Below are positions 22,357 to 33,564 of a stretch of DNA of 64,000 bases, piece by piece (the first letter of the stretch is position 1; every line of letters begins with the position of its first letter). The DNA is from Magnaporthiopsis rhizophila (taxonomy: Eukaryota; Ascomycota; Sordariomycetes; Magnaporthales; Magnaporthaceae). The notes beneath the pieces are model-generated. The model made no database searches. It was not told the origin of the DNA and saw nothing but the letters and a program-made list of their open reading frames with translations. The DNA lies in the NCBI GenBank assembly GCA_003049465.1, contig PYSS01000006.1, forward strand, positions 350,818 through 414,817, read 5' to 3'. The translations under genes were made by a program, and so were the position numbers.

Positions 22357-23216
22357 GGTCACAGCGTCCATACATACGATAGAGCAGAGGGGATGTTGAC
22401 AAAAATTTAACCTTTCCCCAGCTGGAGGTTCGAGTTTCTCTAAGCCACCAACTCCTGCCTCACCTTCACCTCACCTCCGATACCAGTGCTTTTCTACTAT
22501 CTACCATCTACCACACAGCTTCGTAGCCGAACCTCGTCGAGGTCCTTTCACCTCTTCCCGCCGAAGCTGCCGTGTCCGTCTTCTTTCTCCACCCCGAAGC
22601 AGAACTTCTGACAGAGGGCCTTTTAGGTCCGATCAAACTGGTCACTCTTATCACAACACGCAATGCCCAGCCCAGCCTCCGCGAAGATCGGAGCCCTCCC
22701 CTCGGACGAAGATCCAGCCATCAAGGCCGATCCTGAGCTCCCGACGCACACCGGCCCCGCCAACCTAGCGGCCAAAGCAATCTGCTTAGAGGGAGCTGAG
22801 CCTCCGGGCCGACGCCACACTCCGGAACATCAACACCATATCCGGCCCAGGCGCGAGCGGTGTCAACAAGGAGCGCGGACAGCGGGCCTGAAACCGATAC
22901 CACGCCTATCTCTCCTCCCACTCAGGCCGGGTATTCTCGGGGCGAACGGCTGGGACGACTGGAAGAACTCACGGGAGAGGGGCCTAAAAAGATTTGGAAG
23001 AGCAAAAAAAAAAAAAAGAAATGGTATAAATATTCTGACGTTCGGACGGTATGCTCTCGGCAAGTTGTTGGGTTTGCAAAGAAGCTTGCTAACCTTGGCT
23101 GGTAGATGAAAAGTGCCAGTACAAATGATATTACTGGCCATTTTGAAATTCCGCCAATACATACAATCTTCGACTTGTTTCTACGCTTTCCACGATATAA
23201 GCCTATGTAAGGCACC

Positions 23217-23236
23217 TTTTTTTTTTTTTTTTTTTT
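23217..23236. repeat. Poly-T tract (20 nt)
   Basis: Uninterrupted T20 on the + strand in the gene-poor region. Confidence 0.85.
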
Positions 23237-23419
23237 GCGAAAAATTGTAAATGGCGGTAAAAACCGTGCTATCCATTTTAGATTTTAGTTAACGTGTTTG
23301 GACAAATCGCTAAGTTTCGTAGGGAAGCCCACCTGGCTCCTGCACCGCGGCCCCGGGGGGAGGATGGCTAAAAGCCGGGCCTTCGGTTCGGCTTCGACAC
23401 GGACAGGTCGCTACTAACG

Positions 23420-23455
23420 GTAGAAGGATGGACCCCGTTCCCGCGATCCTTCTAC
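23420..23455. repeat. Inverted repeat, 10-bp arms
   Basis: GTAGAAGGAT at 23420-23429 and its perfect reverse complement ATCCTTCTAC at 23446-23455, separated by 16 nt. The arms could form a hairpin. Confidence 0.75.
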
Positions 23456-24539
23456 TCTCACCACATAGCCCTCCTGAAAGCCGGAAAAAGGATCCTAGGC
23501 GCCCCCGCACCCACCTGCCCTCCACGTCTCCGGGCTGTGACCCGCCTGTACGGCGTCCCCGGCGCCCGCTGGGTGGTGTCGCACAGGTTTTACAACCCCT
23601 GCTATATAAATCCCAACTACGTGTGCTAGGAGCCCGGGTGGTTTAACAACTTGCGCCAAAAAACTGCCGCGGCGGCATCTACAACCACCGCCCCAACCCC
23701 TTGCTGTCTCGGCTCCCACGGCCCCACTGGCATCATAGACTGGACCGCCCACATGCAGCTAGACCGATAGGCCGAATAGAATGTTACGCCGCCACTAGCA
23801 ACCTGCGGTCGGCGAGGCAGGCGGCAACGTTGGCCACTACGCAACCAACTGCGGCCGTCGAGGCGGACGGGGCAGACGGCCAGGCCGCCAATGAGCTCTG
23901 CTTTCTCTTGTTCAGAGATCTCCACGCTTCGATCACAACTTCTATGTCATTGTCCGTCTCGTCTAGGATGGACTGCCGGTCGGTGATGAGGAAGAAGATG
24001 AAGGCTTGGTCTCTCAACCAGCTGGTCCGGGGCACTTGTTGGCACAAATTTGTTCTTAGAGGGTTCTTTTCCCGCGCGTTCTTCTGGACGGATGAATCAC
24101 TATAACCTGGGGATGGGGGATATCGAAAAGCCTTGCCGTAGCTAGGTGGTCACAAGGGGTGCTTCGGTAATCGACAGTGATGCCCAGAATCTTCTTGCTT
24201 CTTTCATGGTCTGCCGCTCGCTCGAATTGGCAAGTTCGAAGCACCACAAAGGTCACTATAGTAGAGCGGGTATACCACAAGCGGCTCAAGTAAAGCATGG
24301 AATGTACGGGCAGTTTAAGTGCTGGGCCTGCCGTGCCCGGGAATGTCCCTACACCGTTGCAGAGCATGGAATAGACAAGCAAAAATACAACACAACGTCT
24401 AATAAAGTCTAAAGTCTAATGATACCATTCTATCCCAAGTGTCTCTTTAACGACAGCAGCCAAATCTCGGCAGAAAAGTTCCCCCCTTCTAATTCCCAGA
24501 GCTCGTATCTTGTTCTCCCGCCACACAACTTTCGGAGCG

Positions 24540-26777
24540 CTAAGCAACGGAGCTCTCCCCCGTCCTCTCGCGTCCAAGCGGGTGGTGGTAATGGCTATCC
24601 AGAGTCGACGGCGTCGACGCCCCCTCCACGACCCTTTCCGCGGCCAGGTTGGCCTGCTCAGCGAGAGCTTTGTCCTCGAATACTAGATGGAGGTTTACGC
24701 GGGTTAGCAGAGCCCAAAAGGCCTGCCGGCGAGAGCGAGGGTGATATCCTAGGCTGGATGATTTCTTACAAAAGGCCAACTCCTCCAAGGTGCGTCCGGA
24801 GGTTTCGGGGAACATAAAGTAGATAAAGACGATCTCAAAGGCCAGAAAGCAGCAGTAAGTGATCAGATACCTCCAGCTGATGCTCTCGAGACCAATGGGG
24901 TTGATGAAGGTGGTGAAGAAGCCCGCCATGCGGCTGAAGAGCTGGTACCAGGCGATGCCACGAGCGCGCTGGGCAAAAGGCCATATCTCGACAAGATAAG
25001 CTAGACAGCAGTAATGTCAGCTTCAGGCCGGTTTCCTTTCATGGAGAAGCCTTGGGGTAGCTGCAAGGACCGTTTGGTACCAGGCACTTACTGTAGGTCA
25101 TGGCGTTGTACCCAATGGCGTAGAACGGCTTGTACGCAAAGATGAAGAACAAGACAGCCCCATTCGCAACCGCGTTCGGGCGTCCGGCCTCGCGCGCGGC
25201 GACGGCGCGCTCCATGGCCACGGTCCAGGCGGCGTAGACGCACAGCAGACCGCCGGCGCAGATGAAGAACATAGGTCGGCGGCGGAGGCGCCTCGAGAGC
25301 AGCGCGATGACCGTGCCGCAGATCAGGCTCCAGCACGCGATGGAGAGGTTGACCTGCTGCTTGAAGACGGAGTCGGTGCGGCCGATCATATCTAGCAGGT
25401 CACCCAGGTAGTACGAGATGAGCGAGCTGCCGCTCCACTGGGCAAACAGGCCCAGCGCGGCGCTGACCAGCACGCGCCGCCGCATGCCGGCCGTGGCGAA
25501 CAGGTCGGCGTACGAGCGCGTGGAGTTTTCGAGCTCGAGGTTGATTGTAGTCTTCATGTGCGCGAACTCGGCGCGCACAAAGTCGGAATCGTGCGCGCCC
25601 TCGGCGTGGCATTCGGCTAGGATATGGTACGCTTCCGGGTCGCGGTTCTTGGTGATGAGCCACCTGGGGCTCTCGGGGATGAAACTGGGCAATGCAGTAG
25701 TTAGAGCTCGCCCTCTCGGAAGGACGTCCGGTGATCATGCGGCTGGACGCACAAGACAAAGGCCATCTGGAGCAGCGAGGGGCACATTTGCAACCATGAG
25801 GGGATCTTCCAGCCGTAATTGCCTGCCAGATTGTTGGTCCCAAAGCAGATGGCGGCCGCCAAGATCTGGCCAATGTACTGACAGTCGGATAGAACGTGTT
25901 AGTGTAGGCCACAGCAGAGTGTTCGGAACAAACAGGTGTGTTCAGGTACTCACATATGCCACGTTGAAGAGCGAGGTCAAAACTGCTCGCTCCTTGGGAT
26001 ACGCGAGCTCTGCGATCAGGCTCGAGCCGCTCACGATGCAGGTGGGGATGCCGAACCCAAGGAGCATGCGGGCGACGACGTACATAGCGACTGGTGCTCG
26101 GTTTAGACGAGATTATCAGAACGGAGGTTTTTACCGCTGGTGTTGGTGGCAAAGAAAGTCCCAGTGACATACCATTGACAGAGAATCCCTGGATTATGGC
26201 GCCAAGGACCATAATAGCGGAGCCGCCAAAAATGGACCAGCGCCGCCCAAACCTATCATTGACCATGCCGATGAAGGGAAGAGACATGATGGCTCCCAGA
26301 GAGTAGGCAGCGGCAATGATGCCCTTCAGCTCCCCAGACATGCCCCCGTTGGGCTTGTCGCTGAAGACTAGGCATTATCAGCAAGGGAACATGATTGGAG
26401 CAAAGGAGGGAACAGCAGCCTGTCATTCTCTAAAACCACTCTCGGATCTGGAGTAACTGCATGTGGATACCTGTGATTGGGTGGGTGCATGGTGTGGGTG
26501 GATATAAAATCACACATTAGTGGTGGAGGCTTGATGATCGATGATGGCACTTACAGATCTTCCAGCTCGGCACGATCTGCAGGGCATTGATCATCTGGGA
26601 GTCGAACCCCGAGGTCAACTCGATGCCCATGCAGGTCGGAAATAGCATGAAATAGAGGTGCCGCAGGTTCGGTTTGCGATACCAGGGCACCGAGTCCTCC
26701 TCAGCGGTGCGCTGGATGATAGGATCTGCCTCGCCAGTTTGCGCACGCTGCGCCGAGGCCCTGAGCTGCACCACCAT
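24540..26777 (-). CDS. MFS sugar porter (hexose/lactose-permease-like), 7 exons
   Basis: Exons 26777-26555, 26367-26173, 26090-25954, 25877-25753, 25684-25092, 25000-24770 and 24682-24540; 548 aa, all phases consistent. It is a plasma-membrane 12-TM sugar/H+ symporter. Signatures are GFDSQMINALQ in TM1, NDRFGRRW after TM2, VARMLLGFGI in TM4, FIPESPRWLI at the end of TM6, AIGYNAMTY in TM10, LVEIWPFAQRARG before TM11 and FPETSGRTLEELAF after TM12. Overall it resembles the fungal lactose permease/hexose porter branch. Introns are 68-187 nt with consensus donors (GTAAGT, GTGAGT, GTATGT). It heads a block with a Zn2Cys6 regulator, GH88 and DUF2264, so a uronate or oligosaccharide degradation product is a plausible substrate (inference). 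The start at 26777 is the first in-frame ATG seen; a further upstream exon cannot be excluded. Confidence 0.92.
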
Positions 26778-27906
26778 GCTCCTCGTCTGAAAGCGGTGGG
26801 GAGGCGTGTGTCTATCGTCTCCTCGTGGGCCCCCTGCGGGCAGTCAGCGATCTTGACCAATCACTTGCTTGCCTGCTAGCGGAAGCGATAAGCCAAGAAT
26901 TCGGCCGACACCCCTTCCCGGCATGTGGGTGGTTCCAATAGGGGATACACGTGATATCCATGGTCATCACTCCGGCCCGCTGGCAGAGAACTGTGGATCA
27001 AAGAAGCATCCATATGCCGCATAAAAAGCATTGCAACAAACAATTTGACAACGAGATATACGCGATATAACCAACCTTATGTAGGACTCCTGGCAGAGGC
27101 CCAAGATGGTTTCTGGCCGAACGAGTGGAGGAGCGTGTCGTCCAAACAGGGTGATGTAACTTCAAACCAAGAACAGCTTGCATATGCTAATCCTGCATGG
27201 CGGCCACCGGAACATCGGCTGCGGATCGCGGATTAAAAGCAATTCCCAGATGCTGCCAAATTCGGATCCTGACCCCCTGTGCCATGCCTTGGGGTCCCTT
27301 CACGGGCGCCATCACTCAGCGATCGTTGGACGGAGCCCTTGCTCGGCCCGGTCGGCCCCACCTCCAGGCAGCTGTGGTGCTGAACGGGGTTAGACTGCCA
27401 GATCCTGTCAATTTCGAGTTCCCCGCAGACTCTGCGCGCCCCAACCTCGGCGCGAGCGGCGAAGACGGCGAGAGCTGTCCGACATTGACGTCCCGGCCTC
27501 CCTTCGCTTGCTGCTGCCGCTGCCAACTGCGCCGTTTAGTGACGGCGCCGCTCACCCCTCCCTTCACCGTTGCCAGCTTGGTTCTAGGGCGCACGCGCAC
27601 AACCCGAACCCCAGCCGCCTGGCCTGGGTCGTACGACTGCTACACGCCACGTCGCCCACCACAAAGGCCTGCCTGCTTCGGCGGCTAGCATCTGCCACAG
27701 CACGGCCGCGGAAGCTACTGTACCACGGCTGTCGTTGCCGATTGACTGGCTCCAGCCCGCCGGCGGTGATCCACCCATCCAAGGGTGGCATCGGCTGGCT
27801 GCGCTGTTCGTGCCTCCTGCCCGACCCTGCCGAAAGTGAGCTGGGACCCGCCTGACTGCCGCCGCCGTTCCGAGCCGGCTCATTGGCACACTCGTAGCGG
27901 CTCGCC
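26778..27906. promoter_or_regulatory. Divergent promoter region, MFS porter / Zn2Cys6 regulator
   Basis: 1.13 kb between divergent starts. The right half is C-rich and resembles a long leader of the regulator. Open frames here have no family resemblance and no gene was recognised. Confidence 0.5.
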
Positions 27907-30900
27907 ATGTCGGCCCCAGCACTGGACGGCGACGCAGACGCGGGGCAGGGCCAGCCTCCGCCAGATGAAGCAGCGGCCCAGCCTGAAGCATCAGCTGCTG
28001 CCTCGCTCGGCCTTGCATGGTGAGTCAGCAACGTATTTCTCTATTTTGAATGTCTGTCTCCGTATAGAAGTCCTGGACATCCGCTGGCCTCGACCCCAAA
28101 CTCATCAAATGTCCCTATCTTGATGCCTGGCATGGATCGGATCCTCGTGGGTTCTGGCTAGCCTCGCCGACTGATATCAACATCCCCTGGCTGTGGCGTT
28201 CAGCCCTTACGTCACCACCCAGCATCGCTTGAGCCTTTTCAGCCGTCGGCCACGGAGACGCTGTTTTATTTGTCTGCCTGGTCGAAACTCCTTACTCATC
28301 AATTCGTTTGACTTGTACAGCAACCGATGCCGCAAAGCAAAGCTTCGTTGTTCCAGGGAAAGACCCGCATGCCAGCATTGCAGAAAAGGAGGTATGAACT
28401 TGGCAATAATCCTATAACCTACATGAGCCTTCTTTTAGCCCCCATCTCGGTCGATCGGCGAACACGGGCGCGTGGAATCGAAACGTTCCCTAATATTGCC
28501 CATTCATAGGCCTCGAGTGCTTTTACGAAGCCAAGCGTGTCAAACCCGGTCTAAAGGGCGGCGCTGTCGAAAATATCCACAAACGCCTAGGTCGGTATTT
28601 TGCTGCCTATCACATTTTTTGCTCTCGCGGGAATGCACCGGACCTTACATCAGCGAATACGAACTAGACGCCCTCGATCGCGCTCTTCAGCAGCAGCAAC
28701 AACAACAGGAGCGGGACCGCGAGGCCCAGCAGCGGAGAGATGGTGCTGGAATCTGCATCCAGGACTCGGCCGCGCAGAGCGTGCTGGCCCTGCTGGCGAG
28801 GGAGCTTCCCAAGCTGATCAATGCCCCGGCGCAAGTTCCGATGCCAACCCCTATCACGGTGCCTCCAAGAAAGCGGGCGCGAACAGGAGGCAATGTCGAA
28901 TTTGATGAGGACGAGGACGAGGACTCGCAGGATGGCGAGCAGACTGCTGTTGAGCACCCACATGATGACGACCTTGCGCTACCTACCACTTCTGCAAGCT
29001 CTCTTGAGCCTATTGTTGCCAAATACTTCTCGCACATCCACCCATGGATCCCGATGCTCCATCAAGACATATTTCGCGCTCAGGTGGCTCAGCCCTCAGA
29101 GATTCCCAAGATCGAGCTTATCCTCCACGCCATGATATTTTCGACGGCGAGGTTTCTCCGAAACGAGGAACTAGACTTCGACATAGAATCACATACGTGG
29201 TCTTCTGAGAAGACCAGGAGATGGATCATATCCAAGGCCATGGACCGCCTCTGTGTGGAGAGTCTGCAGACTTTGATCATAATGGCATTTACTGATGTGG
29301 GTTATTTTACATGCTGATGTTGCGCGCACCGCCGAGGGAACGCCGTCACTGCGCCTCGTTGACATCTGATGCAGCTGCTTACGGGAAGAATTGCTCAACT
29401 AGATCGGAAGCGGAAACGCCGCCAAGGCTTGGCCTATCGTCGGGTCACTTACTAGGACGGTCGAGTATCTGCAGCTGACCAAGGAACCAGATGAGAGTGA
29501 CAAGCAGCTGCTGTATCGCCCACGCGAGACGCTGCTGCCGGCCAAGGACTGGACCCAACTCGAAGAGAGGCGGCGAGTTTTTTGGAATGTCTTCAACCTT
29601 GACCGCTTTTGCTCTGTCATGATGGGCTGGAACACGAGTCTGACCGCCGACGACGTACGCCGCAGGCTGCCGTCGGACGGGTTGCTATGGCGCAGGCAAG
29701 AGGCCGTCGTTACCCCGTACCTAGGGATTTGGGACAAATCCCGTGGGCGCATTGGCAACCCCATGGCCGTCATGTCGTCGCGGTACCAGGCTCCAGACCA
29801 GCCGATGATGGAGGCAGATCCCCAGAGCCCGTCCAGTGTGGCGATGCCGCACAGCGCGGACCCTGCGACGGCACCAGCGGACATGTCTCGGGTGGGCGCG
29901 TTTGCGTACTCGGTCGAGGCGACGGAGTCGATGAGTCGCATCGTCAGCTATTTCCTGCAGCAGCGCATCAACGTGCACTCCGAGTCCGACATCAACGTGT
30001 GGTTGACGCGGTTCAAGGAGCTTGACTTGCGCCTCGTCCACTGGAAAATGCTGCTGCCACAGAAGTGGAAGGGAGGGTCAGGCACGGCCGGCAGCGCCGA
30101 GGGCGTCGGTGGTCCCATCGGCGGACGCGCGCCGATGCTCGGTCGCCACTGGCTGGGGACCAAGATGGATCCGAACTTGACGCTCGCCCATGTTACACAC
30201 AACACCTCCATGATACTCTTGCACCAACTCATCGCCTTCCCGCCCGCCCATTGGCCGTTTAGAAAGAGGCTGCCGAGCGCCTGCAGCGTCGAGACGTGCT
30301 GTTCGGCTGCCGTCGAGATTGCAACCATCTCGCAGAACTACCTCCGTCTGACTCCACGGACGCTGCCGGTCGCGAGCCAGCTGCCTTTCTGCCTCTACGT
30401 GGCGGCGAGGATGTTGTTGGTCCACTGGCGATACGAGCCAGGCAATCAACTGATGGACGAGTTCTGGATCCTGGTTCAAGGGCTCGATGCAATGTCCCAT
30501 CGCTGGAACGGTATCTCCATACCCCGCGAGAAAATGGCTATGGGAGGATCGGGACCGGGAGGTTCTGAGTCCAATGGCACCCCTTCGCAGCCACCGCGCC
30601 CTGGCGAGGGCGAGGCCACCCCGCTGGCGACCGACCTGGCTGCAAGATTTGCCTCCAAGATGCGGGCATTCCACGACCTCTGCTACCGCGACCCCAGCTT
30701 CCGCATTGATATTGCCAAGCTCACGCAGGAGATGGACCATGAACCCAGCACGAACTCTACGCAGAATCCGTACCACCCTTACAAACTACCAGTTCACCCG
30801 CCGAACTCGTTCTATCCGCTCCCGCCGCCGACGGCCATCACCTCTGGCGTTCCCGGCGGCGCACACCCTGGGACACCTGGATCAGCCAACCTGCAGACGC

Positions 30901-31409
30901 CGCGGAGCCAGCTCTCGCTAGATAGCAGCAGTCATGGCTCAAGCGGGTGGAGCGCGCCCAACCCGTCCGGGACACAGCTCGCTGGGCCGCTCCCTCCGAT
31001 ACAGCCGACGCCGAGGCTGCAGTACATGGGCATGCCGGGACATCCATGGCCGGAGCCTGGCCAGGGACACGTGCAGCACTCTCCTCCTCCCGCTACCCCA
31101 GCGACGCAATCCGTGATGGGTCCCGGAGGAAACGAGATCCTGCTCAACCCCATTGACGAGGGCGGCGGCGTGGGCCCTTCTCGCGTGGATGCCGGCCAGG
31201 CGCATCATCCGCCGCAGCCGCAGGGTCCGCCGCCATTCCATCCCCACCAGGGCGGTCCTGCCGTCGCACCCCTGGCGGCTCACCCCGGCCAGCAGCTGAC
31301 GCCGGCGCCGATGCTGCTGGATCATTACTTCTTGGACATGGACCGTGTCATTACCTTTGACGACGGGAGCATGTTCTCCTCCAACTTAGATCCGGAGACT
31401 AGGTGGTGA
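27907..31409 (+). CDS. Zn2Cys6 transcription factor with Fungal_trans domain, 5 exons
   Basis: Exons 27907-28019, 28321-28391, 28510-28590, 28668-29296 and 29403-31409; 966 aa. The binuclear cluster is split across exons 1-3 and reads Cys38-x2-Cys41-x6-Cys48-x6-Cys55-x2-Cys58-x6-Cys65, exact GAL4-type spacing. A linker KPGLKGGAVENIHKRLDAL leads into a Gln-rich coiled segment and a basic KKR-like stretch. The middle (about residues 210-560) is the fungal regulatory middle-homology domain with HPWIPMLHQDIFRAQ, GSLTRTVEYLQL, EERRRVFWNVFNLDRF and TSLTADDVRRRLPSDG. The last ~230 residues are Pro/Gly/Gln-rich, probably an activation region. Its position between a sugar porter and GH88/DUF2264 suggests it is the cluster's pathway-specific activator (inference). 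The exon 4 acceptor (GAACTAG) was chosen by phase; alternatives fail phase. Confidence 0.9.
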
Positions 31410-31818
31410 TGTGATTCTTTGGTTCTTCTACGTGTCTTCTTTTTCTTGTTACTCTTCGTCTCTTTTCTTTCAAAGGGTATATATCACACTTGTCTATGTG
31501 CATAAGCGGATTTTCCTCAAGGGTTTTTTCTTTTCTTTTTCTTTTAGCTCATTAATCTTTTAATCTCCTGTATACAATGCACGCTAGCCAGTTTTTCCTT
31601 CTGTTCTGGCGGAGGTATTCCAAGAATCAAATATCCTGTGACCGACAACAATCCAAGCGACAGTGGTTCTCATCTTTTCAGCAATCTTCATCCAAGGGTG
31701 ATCAGAGTCAAAGATGCCGTCGAGGTAAGCAAAAACATATACAGGAGAGCGCTGGGGAAACAAAAAAAAAAAAGGGGAATGCAACCAAATCCGAGAAACC
31801 GTTGGGCCCGGGCGGTCT
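31410..31818. other. Intergenic, convergent 3' ends
   Basis: 409 bp between the regulator (+) and GH88 (-) stops. T-rich then A-rich, consistent with two 3' UTRs. Nothing else was seen. Confidence 0.65.
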
Positions 31819-33564
31819 TCACGCTAGCCCCATCCTCAGCAGCCGGTTCCCAAACTCGAGCAGGTAATAATCCGCATAGACCAGGCCGTGGTCCGCGTAC
31901 CGCCTCAGCGCATTGGGGTTGTTGTTGGCAGTGCCGTGCTTGAGGATGGCCTCGAACCCGGGGCGGGTCGGGTCGGCGTCGGCTACCTCGATGCGCGAGT
32001 GCCTGTAGTGGCAGCCTCCTGCCCCGGGACCCGCGACGGCCAGCAGCTCGGCGCGCTCGGGCGCCAGCGCGAAGAGCAGCGTGTCGCGCACGATATCGAC
32101 GGCGGCGCGCAGGAACCGGTCTGCCAGCCTTGTTTCGCTGCGGGCGCGCAGAGATTGCGACAGGATTAGCATGCCGTTAGCGGCTATGACGCCGGCAGAG
32201 GAGTCGCGCGGGATAAAGGACGAGGGAGAGTCGGGAGGGGCGTCAAAGTCCCAGGGCGGGACGTAGCGGCCGCCCTTGTGGTTTTTGTTGCTGCACGCGG
32301 CAGCGGATGACGGCGAAAGGGACGGGCCGGCATTGTCGTCGTGCGGGCCAGGGTGCGTATCCAGGCGATGCAGAAAGTACTCGGCAAGCCCGCACGCAGC
32401 GTCGAGGAAGATCCGATCACGCGTCCAGCTGTACGTCTGCGCATAGCCCAGGATGGCCCAAGCCTGCCCCCGCGCCCATTGAGACGTGTCGCTGTAGCCT
32501 TGGGCCGTGAAGTGGCGCTTGACGGCGCCGGTGCGCGGGTCGAGGTTGGCGACGTGGTGCGTCGAATACCACGTCCCCGGGTATCTGGCGTCTGTTGGGA
32601 GGCCTTCTTCTTCTTTCTCGGCGTGGGGCTCGGGCCGCAGGTGCGTGTGGAGGACGGTGGCGGCGTGCGTCGTGGCAACGTCGGCCAGGCGCGCGGCGTC
32701 GGGACTGCCGGCTGCGCCGAGCTGGCTCGCGGCGTAGTAGAGCAGGTCGAGGTTGCACATGCTATCGATGATGACGAGCAAGTTGTCGTCACGGCCCTCA
32801 ACGACCAGGTTCTTCTGCACGCGCGAGTCCCAGCTCCGGATGGCGCGCGCGCCGGGGACGAAGCGTTTGGCCAGGGCGGCGGCGGCGCTCAGGATGGTGT
32901 CGAGGCTGCGCCGAACGCCCGTCAGCTCCCAGTCTAGGCGCAGGCTTGGCATGACAATGAAGCCGACGTCGTGCGTGTCGGCGCGTCCGGCCATGGCGTG
33001 CAGCGGCTCCTTCCAGAGCGCGGCCAGGGCGCCCAGGGCGGTGCGGAGGCGGTCGCGGCTGGGCTTGCCGAGCGCCTCCAGCGCCTCCTCGTCGTTTCCT
33101 TCGTCCGTCTGCGGGTCCCCATGCCGCCGGCGCCATTGCGGGACGGCCTGGATGGCGCGGAGCTGGGCGGCGGTGGCGGTGGCGGGTCCGGCAAGGGGCA
33201 ACTCGAGGCGGATGCTGTGCGGGAAACGCACGAGGCGCTCGAGCACGCAGTGGATGCTGCCGGGGAAGAAGCCGCAGGTCCAGAACTCAGCTTCGCGGTG
33301 GGCGTAGGCGCCGGCGCCGCGGCCGGCCTGCGGCACGTACTCGGGGAAGGCGTGCGGGATGCCGACTGTCCGGCTGGCGGTGCGGTAGATCTTTGCGATG
33401 ATATTCTCCGAGAAGAGCTCAGCTAGATCGTCGGCTATTGAGGCTGCTGTTTCTGGCTGGGCTTGATTCCGTGTAGACTTCATGGTGCTCGCCGTGGTTG
33501 GTGGTGACTGGCCCGAGGTCGAGGCGGTTTCTGCGACATTGGCGTTCGGTCGTGAGGGCGGCAT
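31819..33564 (-). CDS. GH88 unsaturated glucuronyl/galacturonyl hydrolase-like protein
   Basis: Single exon, 581 aa. GH88 enzymes hydrate and cleave unsaturated uronic-acid residues left at the non-reducing end after polysaccharide-lyase action. The (alpha/alpha)6-barrel markers are present. THDVGFIVMPS contains the conserved Asp of the family, and DSMCNLDLLYYAA carries the second catalytic Asp. Also present are WYSTHHVANLDPRTGAVK, GYSDTSQWARGQAWAILGYA, DFDAPPD with DSSAGVIAANGML, and the C-terminal DHGLVYADYYLLE. Two low-complexity inserts lengthen it over bacterial ~380-aa enzymes: a Ser/Thr-rich N-terminus and a loop near residue 430. No clear signal peptide is visible, so the protein may be intracellular, acting on imported oligosaccharides. 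It is divergent from the DUF2264 gene. The family call is strong; exact substrate (pectin RG-I, glycosaminoglycan-like, gum) is unknown. Confidence 0.92.
   Translation of the reverse strand: MPPSRPNANVAETASTSGQSPPTTASTMKSTRNQAQPETAASIADDLAELFSENIIAKIYRTASRTVGIPHAFPEYVPQAGRGAGAYAHREAEFWTCGFFPGSIHCVLERLVRFPHSIRLELPLAGPATATAAQLRAIQAVPQWRRRHGDPQTDEGNDEEALEALGKPSRDRLRTALGALAALWKEPLHAMAGRADTHDVGFIVMPSLRLDWELTGVRRSLDTILSAAAALAKRFVPGARAIRSWDSRVQKNLVVEGRDDNLLVIIDSMCNLDLLYYAASQLGAAGSPDAARLADVATTHAATVLHTHLRPEPHAEKEEEGLPTDARYPGTWYSTHHVANLDPRTGAVKRHFTAQGYSDTSQWARGQAWAILGYAQTYSWTRDRIFLDAACGLAEYFLHRLDTHPGPHDDNAGPSLSPSSAAACSNKNHKGGRYVPPWDFDAPPDSPSSFIPRDSSAGVIAANGMLILSQSLRARSETRLADRFLRAAVDIVRDTLLFALAPERAELLAVAGPGAGGCHYRHSRIEVADADPTRPGFEAILKHGTANNNPNALRRYADHGLVYADYYLLEFGNRLLRMGLA

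Larger units (their letters stand above)
21892..24539. other. Gene-poor region with repeats, no recognised gene
   Basis: 2.65 kb between the bL27m gene and the 3' end of the MFS porter. It holds three 14-bp tandem copies (22315-22356), a poly-A run near 23005, T20 at 23217-23236, and a 10-bp inverted repeat (23420-23455). A CT-rich leader-like stretch precedes ATG 22663, but the frame that follows gives no family match and is broken within ~150 codons. An open frame without ATG at about 23379-23633 has coding-like composition but is also unrecognised. It could be the remains of a mobile element or a decayed gene. I cannot assign it. Confidence 0.5.
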
